This document shows positions 1 through 8,257 of a stretch of 39,732 nt of DNA, in pieces. Under the pieces are notes generated by a model. The model saw only the letters and a list, made by a program, of their open reading frames with translations, was not told the DNA's origin and did not search any database. The position numbers and the translations under genes were made by a program. The DNA comes from a virus, in IMG/VR virus record IMGVR_UViG_3300032820_000032, positions 1 through 39,732 of that record. One strand, given 5' to 3'. Numbering within the stretch: the first letter of the stretch is position 1; every line of letters starts with the position of its first letter.

Positions 1-304
1 CGCTGCCTCCTCCAAAACACAGGATAATATCATTCGAGGAGCCAGAATGACTATCAGAATAAACGAACGCCCCAACCATGAAATCACCGCCGCCAGTACG
101 GAACGTTGCCTCGTTGGCACGCCTGTGAGATTCGGAATTGGCTAAAGTGTATTGTCTGGCACCACCGGTACTGGCCGTGTGTGCTTCTGGCAGAAAAAAC
201 AATTGAGTATCGCGCAACGCCAGTGGATTAGTCCGTCTTTTGAACAGACGTGTCGCACCACGTCGCTGGCGAATCGAACCGGCGATATTTCGTGTAGAGG
301 GCAT
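1..304 (-). CDS. LamG/concanavalin-like virion protein, 3' end cut by window
   Basis: The ATG at 304 overlaps the stop of the upstream 174-aa gene (TAATG) and the frame stays open to the window edge, so only about the first 101 residues are visible. A basic N-terminus (MPSTRNIAGSIRQRRG) leads into a segment with GGARQYTLAN, then ATFRTGGGDFMVGAFVYSDS. That second part looks like the first strands of a LamG/concanavalin A-type sandwich, where FTVGAWVY-like strings are typical. It is the last visible gene of the structural operon, so a tail- or head-decorating, glycan-binding role is likely but inferred. The family assignment is moderate because the domain is incomplete. Confidence 0.6.
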   Translation of the reverse strand, partial: MPSTRNIAGSIRQRRGATRLFKRRTNPLALRDTQLFFLPEAHTASTGGARQYTLANSESHRRANEATFRTGGGDFMVGAFVYSDSHSGSSNDIILCFGGGS

Positions 305-828
305 TAAATAAATCTATACAAAGCGTTAGCGCCAGCGGTTCCGGTCATGTCAAAATCGAATTCAATCAGTTCGCATCCAGTTATGTCCGCTATAAAATAC
401 GCTGACAGGTCATCACCCGGAGATACGATCCTCACGGTTTCCGTATCGCCACGTTCGGCAGTAATTGTATCTGCGTCATATGTAGTGGCGCTTTCCCTTG
501 CCGTAGTTGAGATATTCCCCAAAATGACATTAACCTCAATGATCAAGAATGGCTCCCAGGTAGGCGTCGAACTCGAATCGTTGACATTGCGGCTCCAACC
601 CCAGACACGCATATCAAAGGTCTCATTATTGGCATCCGTACCATACGGTTTGACCACCATATGATCCGGCACGTGGGCACCCTGGCTTTGTCCAGTATCG
701 AGCGCGAACAAATCCACGACGCCATTACCACCACTCGGCTTAGTTGTAGTGGGTGTTTTTGCTGTGAATGAGGTAGAAGTCGCCACCGTGCTTACAGCGG
801 CTTTCATCTGTTGGGCTTCAGTGGCCAT
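304..828 (-). CDS. Putative phage structural protein, 174 aa
   Basis: It begins MATEAQQMKAAVSTVATS and follows the adaptor gene after a 3-bp gap. It overlaps the next gene by one base (TAATG), so the three are very probably co-translated. The composition is rich in T, S, A and beta-branched residues, with predicted strands such as FLIIEVNVILG and CELIEFDFDMTG. There is no signal peptide or membrane segment. Position directly after the adaptor suggests a head-completion or tail protein. I do not recognise the family. Confidence 0.75.
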   Translation of the reverse strand: MATEAQQMKAAVSTVATSTSFTAKTPTTTKPSGGNGVVDLFALDTGQSQGAHVPDHMVVKPYGTDANNETFDMRVWGWSRNVNDSSSTPTWEPFLIIEVNVILGNISTTARESATTYDADTITAERGDTETVRIVSPGDDLSAYFIADITGCELIEFDFDMTGTAGANALYRFI

Positions 829-831
829 AAA

Positions 832-1860
832 TTAGTCTCCAAAGTATTCAACACCGTTATAGGTAGCGGATTCGAAGTAACGGCGGCGCCCGCCACTCCC
901 TTCGCTGCGGTCGGCGTTATAACCCAGCTTATGAGCGGCAAAGGCGTTTCGATCTCGCGACACGCTGGCCGATAGCAGTCGCATATACCGTTGATTGTGA
1001 TTTCCTTGGTTGTCCCCGATGTGACTTTCGGCTGCAGCCAGACATGCTTCTAAAATCGTCTCTGAATGCTGATTGGCACCTATCGGGAAAAGGTCACTTG
1101 TTAAGGCGTCCTGCAACGCGTGGTAACGATAATGCAATGTGTAGGTCCCCGTGGGCGCGGGCCAAACCATCAACTCGCTGCGAGTGCTTTGCGTAGCTGA
1201 CCTTGCATTAGTAGGCCGTTCGGCTGCCAACGAAGGGCGATTGCCGGGACCGACAGATCCAACATTTAGTTGTCTGGATGATAAGACCCGACTGGAACTG
1301 GTGATCTCCATCGAATAAAAGCTGTTGTCGTCCTCGGCATAATGAATTCTCCCATCGCCAGCAAAACCACCATGGTCATCGGGAAGGTTATAATTGCCAT
1401 CCGACGTGATTTTGAATGTATCGCCACTGGTGTTACCGCTCATGCTTCCGGTCGTGATCAGCACAGTCGCGCTGGATACGGAAGCGACGGTATAGGTGTT
1501 TCCACTGGTTGTGAAAGTAATTGTCTTTCCCACCATCGTCGTTCCGGTAATAAAATCGGTGCTTCCGGCAGTGGCCGTCAGTGTTGTGCCACCATCAGGA
1601 TCTCCAGAAGCCGTATAAGTGGTGGTAGGCCAAATCTGGAAAGTTGTTTCCGGTTCGAGAAAGCTCCATTCGTGCGCTACATTGCCTTCCCCTGGTAGTG
1701 GTTCGGGGTGATAAAACATAGCCAGTCCGCGATCCAGCACGTAGTTAATGTCAGCCGACTCATTACTGGTCCAGCTGCCGGAAGTACGGCCAAAGCCCAG
1801 CATGTAGCCGATGTGCTCTCGCAGCGTGCTGTATTTCAGAGAAAGTGTGGGTTCAGCCAA
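832..1860 (-). CDS. Head-tail adaptor-like protein with internal beta-rich insert, 342 aa
   Basis: The N-terminus (STLREHIGYMLGF, then DINYVLDRGLAMFYHP) and the C-terminal helical part (HSETILEACLAAAESHIGDNQGNHNQRYMRLLSASVSRDR) resemble phage gp6-like connector/adaptor proteins, where an N-terminal helix pair and a late ILEACLAAAE-type helix are typical. Between residues about 80 and 155 sits a T/S/G-rich stretch (TLTATAGSTDFITG, TVASVSSATVLITTG) that reads like an inserted Ig-like or beta-sandwich domain. The gene overlaps the upstream 158-aa gene by 8 bp. The likely role is joining portal to tail. This is inferred from family resemblance and synteny with portal and capsid genes. Confidence 0.65.
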   Translation of the reverse strand: MAEPTLSLKYSTLREHIGYMLGFGRTSGSWTSNESADINYVLDRGLAMFYHPEPLPGEGNVAHEWSFLEPETTFQIWPTTTYTASGDPDGGTTLTATAGSTDFITGTTMVGKTITFTTSGNTYTVASVSSATVLITTGSMSGNTSGDTFKITSDGNYNLPDDHGGFAGDGRIHYAEDDNSFYSMEITSSSRVLSSRQLNVGSVGPGNRPSLAAERPTNARSATQSTRSELMVWPAPTGTYTLHYRYHALQDALTSDLFPIGANQHSETILEACLAAAESHIGDNQGNHNQRYMRLLSASVSRDRNAFAAHKLGYNADRSEGSGGRRRYFESATYNGVEYFGD

Positions 1861-2329
1861 CAGTTTGCTCCACTAAAGCGACCTTCACGTGATTAGGTTT
1901 AAGCTCTCTTTCTTCTGCTGTGCCATCTTGAACGACGACTCGAACGAGCTTTCCATCAGAGGTGAGGCCCTGGTATTTGGATTTACGCCAATGATTTCTC
2001 CACCATGCCAGTACATCGGCATCGTGCTCGGTATCGGCAAACTTTGTCATTGCCTCAGTAATCTGTGAATTGTTATTTCGGACTGGAGCCTTTTTCTTTT
2101 TAGGACTTGGAGGTTCCAACTTTTCGGAGTTCCAATATGTCTGAACAAGGAAGCATATGGCTGTTAGTGACATCTGCATTCCGTGGGCAACATGATCCCA
2201 GTGCCGCTTGAACTTCCAATAGATTTGCTGCATGAGCAGGGGGATTTCCTGCTGGTCTGTCAGCATAAGGCCATTGCGAATAGCAGCCGCTTCCACTTCT
2301 GGAATTTCTGGGAACTGTTCTTTTTCCAT
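1853..2329 (-). CDS. Hypothetical structural-operon protein, 158 aa
   Basis: I chose the ATG at 2329 (MEKEQFPEIPEVEAAAIRNG) rather than the GTG six bases earlier because a GGAG motif lies about 8 bases upstream of the ATG and would touch the GTG. The protein is mostly helical and charged, with a KKKK patch in the middle (PPSPKKKKAPV) and a Trp-rich part (DVLAWWRNHWRKSKYQG). It is the first gene after a strong terminator and overlaps the adaptor gene by 8 bp. I do not recognise the family; an assembly or head-joining role is a guess from position. Confidence 0.7.
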   Translation of the reverse strand: MEKEQFPEIPEVEAAAIRNGLMLTDQQEIPLLMQQIYWKFKRHWDHVAHGMQMSLTAICFLVQTYWNSEKLEPPSPKKKKAPVRNNNSQITEAMTKFADTEHDADVLAWWRNHWRKSKYQGLTSDGKLVRVVVQDGTAEERELKPNHVKVALVEQTVG

Positions 2330-2349
2330 TGTCACGCTCCGTTACGACT

Positions 2350-2406
2350 AAATAAAAACCCGGTGGATGCAAGAAGGCGAGTGTGAAATGAGCGGCATCC
2401 ACCGGG
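2350..2406 (-). terminator. Rho-independent terminator after the concanavalin-like gene
   Basis: A perfect 12-bp stem (2359-2370 with 2395-2406, CCCGGTGGATGC / GCATCCACCGGG) with a 24-base loop is followed on the minus strand by TTTTTATTT. A second hairpin with a 9-bp stem including two G-U pairs lies just upstream (2415-2440). Confidence 0.85.
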
Positions 2407-2453
2407 TATAATTTCAGGCAAGGATTTTACGCCTCACCTGCCAATCTGCGTCT

Positions 2454-3326
2454 TTAACCCAACTGAGCTACTCTCCACCAGTCAAGGGAGCACAGAAGCT
2501 CTGCTGCTGATCCCACTTTGGTCGCCCAAGTCGGAGCCATTGCTTCGGCGTCAGGGAATGTCGCAGTAGCGATGGTGGTCGCCGTGCCGTATGTGCTTTG
2601 CTCTGCACCATCCACGTAGATTCTGATCTGCTTGGCATCCACCTCGCCTGGATCATACACAAACCCAAACTTCGCATAGGTATCCGCGACAGCCGTATCG
2701 ACCCCGGAGATAAGCACGGTTTGCGCTTGGCCCTCTGCCTTGTGAACGAAGTCCCACGAATCGCCATCTGCGGCATCAACGTGGAATCCAAGGTACGAGA
2801 ACGCGCCCAGAGCGCCCGTGTTGTCCACCAGCGCTTCCGCGCCAGCAACCGACACCTGACTCCCGTGATCCCAGGCGAGTCCAATGAACTGGGCCACTCC
2901 ATTATCTGCCACGGTTACCGACTTGATACGTGCCTCAAACCACAGCTTCTTGGCATACGCCGTGGTATCGCTGACGATGAATGCCGGTGAACCCGTGCTA
3001 AGAGATCCTTCATCGTTGTCGGCGTCATTTCCGCTAACCTGAAGGACACCGCCGATGGCATTTCCCTCGGTTGTGCTGGCTTGCGTTTTCATAACGACAC
3101 CAGTGTCACCGTAGAAAATGTACGGTCCACCGGCTGACTCGCCCGCACCTTCGTGAAGACCGGCGTCGGTCTTCGACGCGTTGGTGAAATCATCCCAAAA
3201 ACTATATCCGCCAGATCCCTGGCCTGTCTGATTTTGAATGTCTGCCCAAGGACAGTCGGCCCATATAACCGGGCTAGGTCCTCTGGTGGTATCCGAGCGA
3301 TCTCGATATTGAACTACATTTGTCAT
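2454..3326 (-). CDS. Concanavalin A-like virion protein, 290 aa
   Basis: The chosen start is the ATG at 3326 (MTNVVQYRDRSD); the open frame extends further upstream but only through a terminator-like intergenic region. After a short N-terminal arm comes SFWDDFTN, a common opening of phage ConA/LamG-type lectin folds. It continues with strands such as KKLWFEARIKSVTV, FIGLAWDHG, YAKFGFVYDPG and IRIYVDGAEQ, and closes with SLDWWRVAQLG. The fold assignment is good and the ligand is unknown. Its place between the capsid gene and the adaptor block suggests a capsid decoration or head fibre. Terminators on both sides make it a separate transcription unit or readthrough product. Confidence 0.75.
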   Translation of the reverse strand: MTNVVQYRDRSDTTRGPSPVIWADCPWADIQNQTGQGSGGYSFWDDFTNASKTDAGLHEGAGESAGGPYIFYGDTGVVMKTQASTTEGNAIGGVLQVSGNDADNDEGSLSTGSPAFIVSDTTAYAKKLWFEARIKSVTVADNGVAQFIGLAWDHGSQVSVAGAEALVDNTGALGAFSYLGFHVDAADGDSWDFVHKAEGQAQTVLISGVDTAVADTYAKFGFVYDPGEVDAKQIRIYVDGAEQSTYGTATTIATATFPDAEAMAPTWATKVGSAAELLCSLDWWRVAQLG

Positions 3327-3456
3327 AACTATCACCGTCCATAGAAAGCATTGTGGCGCAGCTACCAAACCGCGCCGCCTTTTTGCGGGTAACACACCCA
3401 CTGGAAAAACGGCCGCCCCCGGCCCAGACATTCGTGACTTCAATGTCGCCACTGGG

Positions 3457-3499
3457 AATTAAAAGCATTGGGTGCGCGCTACGAACGCGCACCCAATGC
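3457..3499 (-). terminator. Strong terminator directly after the capsid gene
   Basis: A perfect 14-bp stem (3465-3478 with 3486-3499) with a 7-base loop is followed on the minus strand by TTTTAATT. It begins 11 bp past the capsid gene stop. Such placement is common after highly expressed capsid genes. Confidence 0.9.
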
Positions 3500-3509
3500 A
3501 CGAAAGGTT

Positions 3510-4538
3510 CTATACGTATCCCACCCAGTTCCTGCGTCGATCAACGCACAAATAGTTGTACGAGAGGTCAACAAAAACCTGGAACACGTTGTGCTGATTG
3601 GGAGCGGGTTTTGCTTCGCTCTCTCTCAGATAGTCTCCCGACAAACAGACGGGATAGAACGTGCTGTGGTCTACGCCATACACAGGATTCGTCGAATCCG
3701 CATCGAGTTTGGGCACCCATACGATCGGATGGTTTCTAAAAACGATAGTTCCATCCATCGAGGCCAAGTCTCGACCAAGATTCTCATTTTGCGCTTCGCC
3801 TATATCTTCAAGTGAGACCATGGTGGCCTCATTGACATATAGTCGGTAACGCTGTCCCATGCTTCCACGATAGTCCTGAATGGTGATGGGGCTTTTGAAT
3901 CCGCACTTACGGTGCGCGGTTCTCAGCTTTTTCACCAAATCAGCCTTCGTGGCATTGGTATATTGGAAGGTGTAATTTTTGAACGTCGGTGAGTCGTCCG
4001 TATTTACACCACCAATAGTGCTGTGACCGGAGGGATAACCCCCGTTGAATCCCGTGCTGGCATTAGTCACGATCCAATATGGAATCCCATACGGTTCGGT
4101 GACATTTCCGCTGGCGGGACTCGCCCACGCCTTGTTCTCCAGTTCCTCAACCAAGTCGATCAAGGCTGAAGCGCGGCGCGGTTCGATCACGTTAAAGACC
4201 AGTGCTTCACCGCGATTCATCAGAGTTTCCTGGTAAATAAAAGCCCAGGAAGTCTGTGCGTGACGCCACGGAATCGTCAGTTGATCGATCACGTCAGTAA
4301 TGTTGACGGTATCGGTTTCCATCAGACCCACGTGTTTGGCAGCACCCGACAGTTTGTTCATCAGTGTCCGTTGGATACCGATTCCACTGTCGAAGGCTAC
4401 TTTGTCACGCTTGAACCAGTGGCTAAACACCTCGTAATCTTGCAGATTCTGGGCAATTTGCTGGAACTTCATCCGCCCCAACTCGTCCAAGGTTGACGCT
4501 ACCAGATCCGCAATAGATTTGGCATCAAGGTCAGCCAT
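3510..4538 (-). CDS. Major capsid protein, 342 aa
   Basis: The ATG at 4538 (MADLDAKSIADLVASTLDELG) has AGGAG 10 bases upstream. Supporting features are the N-terminal helical arm, then SHWFKRDKVAFDSGIGIQ and QLTIPWRHAQTSWAFIYQE, and later VSLEDIGEAQNENLGRDLASMDGTIVFRNHPIVWVP. These resemble capsid proteins of phages that use a separate scaffold. Length, position after a scaffold-like gene and an immediate strong terminator agree. An HK97-type fold is expected from the family but cannot be shown here. No protease gene is evident nearby, which fits the scaffold-type assembly. Confidence 0.8.
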   Translation of the reverse strand: MADLDAKSIADLVASTLDELGRMKFQQIAQNLQDYEVFSHWFKRDKVAFDSGIGIQRTLMNKLSGAAKHVGLMETDTVNITDVIDQLTIPWRHAQTSWAFIYQETLMNRGEALVFNVIEPRRASALIDLVEELENKAWASPASGNVTEPYGIPYWIVTNASTGFNGGYPSGHSTIGGVNTDDSPTFKNYTFQYTNATKADLVKKLRTAHRKCGFKSPITIQDYRGSMGQRYRLYVNEATMVSLEDIGEAQNENLGRDLASMDGTIVFRNHPIVWVPKLDADSTNPVYGVDHSTFYPVCLSGDYLRESEAKPAPNQHNVFQVFVDLSYNYLCVDRRRNWVGYV

Positions 4539-4567
4539 TACTGGCAATCTCCTATGTTAGTCAAGCA

Positions 4568-5683
4568 TCAGATGTCTATCGGCATGCGGGCTGGTGTTGG
4601 CTGCATGCCACGATCGGCATACCAGTCATTCGCCAGTTTTGCGGCGGCTTCACGCCCCGTCATCGAAGACCCTTCCTTGCCACTGGGGCGAGGAAGACCT
4701 TGCTTGCGGCGTGTCCTCACGTGTTTGCCGATATTTCCGCGCTCGATTTCTAGCAGTTGTTGTCCGAACGCTGAATGAAGGGTTCTTTTCTGCAGTTGGT
4801 CGAAAGGCATAGCCTCTCTTCCGTACTGCATATCGCCCGCCATCAACGATCCCAGCTCCTCAGCGAACTTATTGCGATTATCTCGCGTTTCACCAGGAGG
4901 GAGTTCACGCATGGGACCACCACCGAATACTCCGACCCATTCGTTTCCGAGAGTATCGAAAAATCCGTCCATTTCTTTCTCATAACGTTCAGATTCAGCG
5001 GCATCGTTGCCCGCTGATGTCATGTTAAAGCCATGTTGTAGATGTCCCAATTGTTGCATTACTTGCTGGTTGACTTGATGTTGATGTTCGGATAACCCTT
5101 CGAGGTAATCCTTTACTTCTTCATCCCAAGTATCATCCAGCTCTTTTTCGTACTTCGTCAGTGCCCACGTCTGCTGCTGTTGCTGCGAGTCATCAGATTG
5201 TGGCTGCTGTTGAAGCAACTGTTGATCTGATGGCTGCTGGAACTGCTGCGTTTGTGGATTTAACTGATCCTGTACTTCCTGCGGTGGCCCTTGCCAATTT
5301 TGCTGCTGGTGCATTGCAGCACGTCCCATTTCGGCAATGGACCGGTCATATATACCCATAACTGTTTTCAGGGCACTGGCGTCGAGATTGGAAATCTCAG
5401 CGTCAGTAATCCCATAGCTACGGGCCTGCTCGGCAAGTGCAGAGCTAACGCCTGAATCGCTAATACCTTCATCAGCAATGTCGGCATAACTAGGCTTGCC
5501 TGTGGCGCCAGGATGAGCATCCTGAGTGCCAGTACCGCCCGACGGTGGAGCCACCATTTCGGGCGGGCTTATATCATATTCACCCGGCTGGTTCTCTATT
5601 CGATCATGCTCGGGTAAACCTTCCTGAGTTTCTGTGGTTGGTTCGCCTGGAGTTTCCGTAATTGCGTCCTTGGCCACGTTCAT
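4568..5683 (-). CDS. Scaffold-like, Gln-rich protein, up to 371 aa
   Basis: The protein is acidic and low in complexity at first (TETPGEPTTETQEG), with a long Gln-rich middle (QQFQQPSDQQLLQQQPQSDDSQQQQQ, about residues 145-172). A helical C-terminal part follows, with a basic patch (KHVRTRRKQGLPRPSGK). This composition and the position between portal and capsid genes are typical of phage scaffolding proteins. The start is ambiguous. The ATG at 5683 lies too close to its AGGAG, and the GTG two codons later (5677, MAKDAITETP) has better spacing. The exact role is inferred from architecture and order. Confidence 0.7.
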   Translation of the reverse strand: MNVAKDAITETPGEPTTETQEGLPEHDRIENQPGEYDISPPEMVAPPSGGTGTQDAHPGATGKPSYADIADEGISDSGVSSALAEQARSYGITDAEISNLDASALKTVMGIYDRSIAEMGRAAMHQQQNWQGPPQEVQDQLNPQTQQFQQPSDQQLLQQQPQSDDSQQQQQTWALTKYEKELDDTWDEEVKDYLEGLSEHQHQVNQQVMQQLGHLQHGFNMTSAGNDAAESERYEKEMDGFFDTLGNEWVGVFGGGPMRELPPGETRDNRNKFAEELGSLMAGDMQYGREAMPFDQLQKRTLHSAFGQQLLEIERGNIGKHVRTRRKQGLPRPSGKEGSSMTGREAAAKLANDWYADRGMQPTPARMPIDI

Positions 5684-5692
5684 TCTCCTGTG

Positions 5693-5992
5693 TTATTGAG
5701 GCATCGGATCGGAATATCCGCCATTGCGATCGTAAATCCCGATTGCCTCACAGTGTGCCTTGCGATGTTTCGCATCCCGAAATATGGCGCATCCGGTGCG
5801 CTCATCAAACTTGGTTTCCACGCCAAGGTTTTTCATTGTTGCTTCGGCCTCTGGTATCTGATGCGGGTTTACTCCAGCACGATCTGAATAAATCGGCCAC
5901 TTTGCCCGATGGACTCGACTCTTAGGCTTCTCGAACTGTTCCACTTGATCGGTATGTGGGTTGTACCTCCACAATGTGCTCTGTGCTGGCAT
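5693..5992 (-). CDS. Hypothetical morphogenesis protein, 99 aa
   Basis: The start (MPAQSTLWRYNPHTDQ) overlaps the portal stop in TAATG and has AAGGAG 6 bases upstream, so it is probably translated with the portal. It is a compact mixed-charge protein with KSRVHRAKWPIYSDRAGVNP and KFDERTGCAIFRDAKHRKAH. I see no metal-binding set, membrane segment or known fold. Portal-adjacent small proteins can be head-assembly chaperones or internal proteins, but nothing in the sequence decides this. Confidence 0.8.
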   Translation of the reverse strand: MPAQSTLWRYNPHTDQVEQFEKPKSRVHRAKWPIYSDRAGVNPHQIPEAEATMKNLGVETKFDERTGCAIFRDAKHRKAHCEAIGIYDRNGGYSDPMPQ

Positions 5993-7794
5993 TACTGGCT
6001 CCTTGGGTTGCCGCCCTGTGCGGCTGGCGCGTTGGGTGGACTAGGTGACATAGCGCCACTAAGTGCTGCCTGGGCCAGTTGTTGATTCTTGGCTTCTGGT
6101 GATGGTCCACCTGCCACATTGATGTGTTCGTACTGTCGTGGTGGCCCCATTGGAGATCGTTTGGGCATCATGTTATTACCGGGATACGGCTCGACGCCCT
6201 GGTTCAACTTGTCCGGGTCAATGGGCGTTACAATGTCGTTCAATTCTTCGATATTGGAGTATTTGGCGACCGTCTTCAGGTATTTCTTCATGTCAAACTG
6301 GATACCTTGCTGTTCGAACATCGACATAGCAGGCAAGACCATGTTCATCATGATTTGATTTAGAGATTGCAATCTTTCCCCAGGCGTACTGGATCTCATC
6401 GCATAGGGCTCAAATTCGATGTTGTAATCGATAAAATCACCCTCTCGACTTTCTGCTGTCCAATTGAAAGGGATTTCAATGGTTGATCCTTCAATGCGTT
6501 TAACAAGCGGGAGATTGATATGTGGATCTTCCCACATATACATGGCCATATCGCTCATAACACGCTTGTTGAAATAGGCGACCATCTGCTGCATGTCGTC
6601 CACCATCTTGTTGGCGCTTTGGTGCAACATGCGGTCCTGTCCCAGCGTGCCGGACTGTGATGAAAACCCAGCTAGAGACTCGACGTTTCCCATCAAATAA
6701 TTCAGGTTGTCTTTGATCGTAAGAGCGAACCCCAGAGTTTGATTGTCGATCCCTCCAAAACGCACTTCGTTCATCGCATCTGGCTGCTGTGTATAGATAG
6801 CTTCACCATCATTGGCGTTTATTACTTTGTTGCCGTCCTTGGCAGCGGGCCCAGCTACCAGAAGATTGGTTTTTTGACGTTCGGCCTGACGGCCTAGCTT
6901 CCGCCATATTCGATTAACTAAATCATTGAGATCGACCCACTGGCTGACGGGAGGCAAAGGCATCAAGCTGTCTGGTACGGAGTTGAAACCGAGTTTGTGG
7001 TACATACCATGCTCGGGCCCTGTCCATTCTTTCGTATCCAGAGGGGGTAAATCACCTTCTACTGGGAGGATCGTGACAAGGTTTTCCCGTGGCAGCCATA
7101 TATTCCAGAGCCAGACCATCTTCTCGTACTCGTCAGCCATGTAATCACTGCCCTGGCTGAGTCGTTCGGCACGGTAATCTCCGCTTTCGGTATCAATGCC
7201 ACTGCCTTGCGAGGTCTTTAACTTGCTTTTTGTCTCTTTGTTCCAGTCCTGTTCCATAACCCAGTCGTAGGGAACTGGAAATTTGTCTCCTATATATGCA
7301 ACCTTATCGTGCCGCGTAGCCGACATATCTTGGATAAAATTGTCCAGGCTCACTGGATCGGCAAATGGTTGTCCCGAATCATGGAGGTAGCCAAGGTCTT
7401 CCTTGGTATCGAGAACTTCCAGACCCACTTTCATCACTCCCATACCAAAAAGAGCGTCCATAACGCACTCACGGTGACTTTGGACGTAATTGATTTCTCG
7501 CAGGAGATGGTTTAGTCCGATCTCGAATTCTAGCGCTCGCGGCTTGAGACGGGTGACGTGGGTAGTGACAAGCACTTCTAAGCTGGGAGGTGCGAGGTAA
7601 CGCTGGTACACAGAAACAGCCAGTGCCAGCATGTTCAATGGCATTTTGTGGCCCATGGAATTATCGCTATAGTTATTCCCGACGTACTGTTTCATCGCTT
7701 CATAACGATAGCGTCTGAATGGCCGCAACTTTTTCGCAGACCATTGCATGGACTTCCGCAGTTCCCCTCGATCTCGTGCGTTTTCTGGATTCAC
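5992..7794 (-). CDS. Portal protein, 600 aa
   Basis: This is the large polypeptide expected between terminase and scaffold. N-terminal features are KKLRPFRRYRYEAMKQYVGNNYSD and PLNMLALAVSVYQRYLAPPSLEVLV. A Trp/Pro-rich middle follows (KMVWLWNIWLPRENLVTILPVEG), then a helical stem-like part with FKxR-type strings. The C-terminal tail is Pro/Gln/Ala-rich. These fit the portal that forms the dodecameric DNA entry channel. The GTG at 7794 has no clear SD; an internal ATG at 7749 has GGAAG upstream and is an alternative, but the N-terminal 15 residues look natural. Length is in the upper range for portals. Confidence 0.85.
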   Translation of the reverse strand: MNPENARDRGELRKSMQWSAKKLRPFRRYRYEAMKQYVGNNYSDNSMGHKMPLNMLALAVSVYQRYLAPPSLEVLVTTHVTRLKPRALEFEIGLNHLLREINYVQSHRECVMDALFGMGVMKVGLEVLDTKEDLGYLHDSGQPFADPVSLDNFIQDMSATRHDKVAYIGDKFPVPYDWVMEQDWNKETKSKLKTSQGSGIDTESGDYRAERLSQGSDYMADEYEKMVWLWNIWLPRENLVTILPVEGDLPPLDTKEWTGPEHGMYHKLGFNSVPDSLMPLPPVSQWVDLNDLVNRIWRKLGRQAERQKTNLLVAGPAAKDGNKVINANDGEAIYTQQPDAMNEVRFGGIDNQTLGFALTIKDNLNYLMGNVESLAGFSSQSGTLGQDRMLHQSANKMVDDMQQMVAYFNKRVMSDMAMYMWEDPHINLPLVKRIEGSTIEIPFNWTAESREGDFIDYNIEFEPYAMRSSTPGERLQSLNQIMMNMVLPAMSMFEQQGIQFDMKKYLKTVAKYSNIEELNDIVTPIDPDKLNQGVEPYPGNNMMPKRSPMGPPRQYEHINVAGGPSPEAKNQQLAQAALSGAMSPSPPNAPAAQGGNPRSQ

Positions 7795-7825
7795 GTTTTG
7801 CGATTAGTTAAAACGGCTAGGGCCA

Positions 7826-7876
7826 AAGAAAAAGCCACGGCATTAGCGATGATGCGGCACCGCATTGCCGTGGCTT
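7826..7876 (-). terminator. Terminator between small gene and portal
   Basis: An 11-bp perfect stem (AAGCCACGGCA at 7832-7842 with TGCCGTGGCTT at 7866-7876) has a smaller ATGCGG/CGCAT stem nested inside. On the minus strand it is followed by TTTTTCTTT. It would end transcripts arriving from the terminase side just before the portal gene, so the portal unit probably has its own promoter or depends on readthrough. Confidence 0.8.
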
Positions 7877-7954
7877 GTCTGTTGGCCCACCGTGACACTA
7901 CCTCGGCCAAGGTAACATCAGGCTGCCGTTTATGAATTTATTAAGAGATAGAAC

Positions 7955-7980
7955 CCTGCTAACTAATGAGATTTAGCAGG
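7955..7980 (-). terminator. Hairpin immediately after the 66-aa gene
   Basis: An 8-bp stem (CCTGCTAA at 7955-7962 with TTAGCAGG at 7973-7980) lies directly after the stop codon. It is followed only by GTTCTATCTCTT, so it is a weak terminator or mRNA-stabilising hairpin. Confidence 0.45.
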
Positions 7981-8181
7981 TCAATAGCTCATCTTCCGTG
8001 TACTACCGTGTGGGTTTTGGGACTTCGGGGAATTTGATCCGCCGCGATCACTGCCTCGGTTCTTATCGAACTTCTCTGGCAGTAAGTGCCCACCACCACC
8101 TTCCCGAAATGTGCCGCCCTGTTTATCGGCAGCCGCGCGAGCCAATGATCTCATATGAGCAGCCGAATCTGGATTTGCCAT
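7981..8181 (-). CDS. Small hypothetical protein, 66 aa
   Basis: It starts MANPDSAAHMRSLARAAADK with AAGGA 8 bases upstream. The protein is Gly/Ser-rich and basic, with GGTFREGGGG and RGSDRGGSNSPKSQ, and probably disordered after the N-terminal helix. It lies between terminase and portal with a hairpin right after the stop. I do not recognise it. Confidence 0.65.
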   Translation of the reverse strand: MANPDSAAHMRSLARAAADKQGGTFREGGGGHLLPEKFDKNRGSDRGGSNSPKSQNPHGSTRKMSY

Positions 8182-8257
8182 CTGTGTTTCCTTGAGTTGA
8201 GTTGAGCCTTCTTAACTGGAATGTTGGCAGGCTAACAGTATCGCGTCAATAGCAAGT

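Noticed and set aside
2385-2480. tRNA-like string GTAGCTCAGTTGGG on the minus strand
   Set aside because: It is the coding end WWRVAQLG of the concanavalin-like gene; the D stem does not close, no GGTTCGA T-loop follows, and the next hairpins are terminators.
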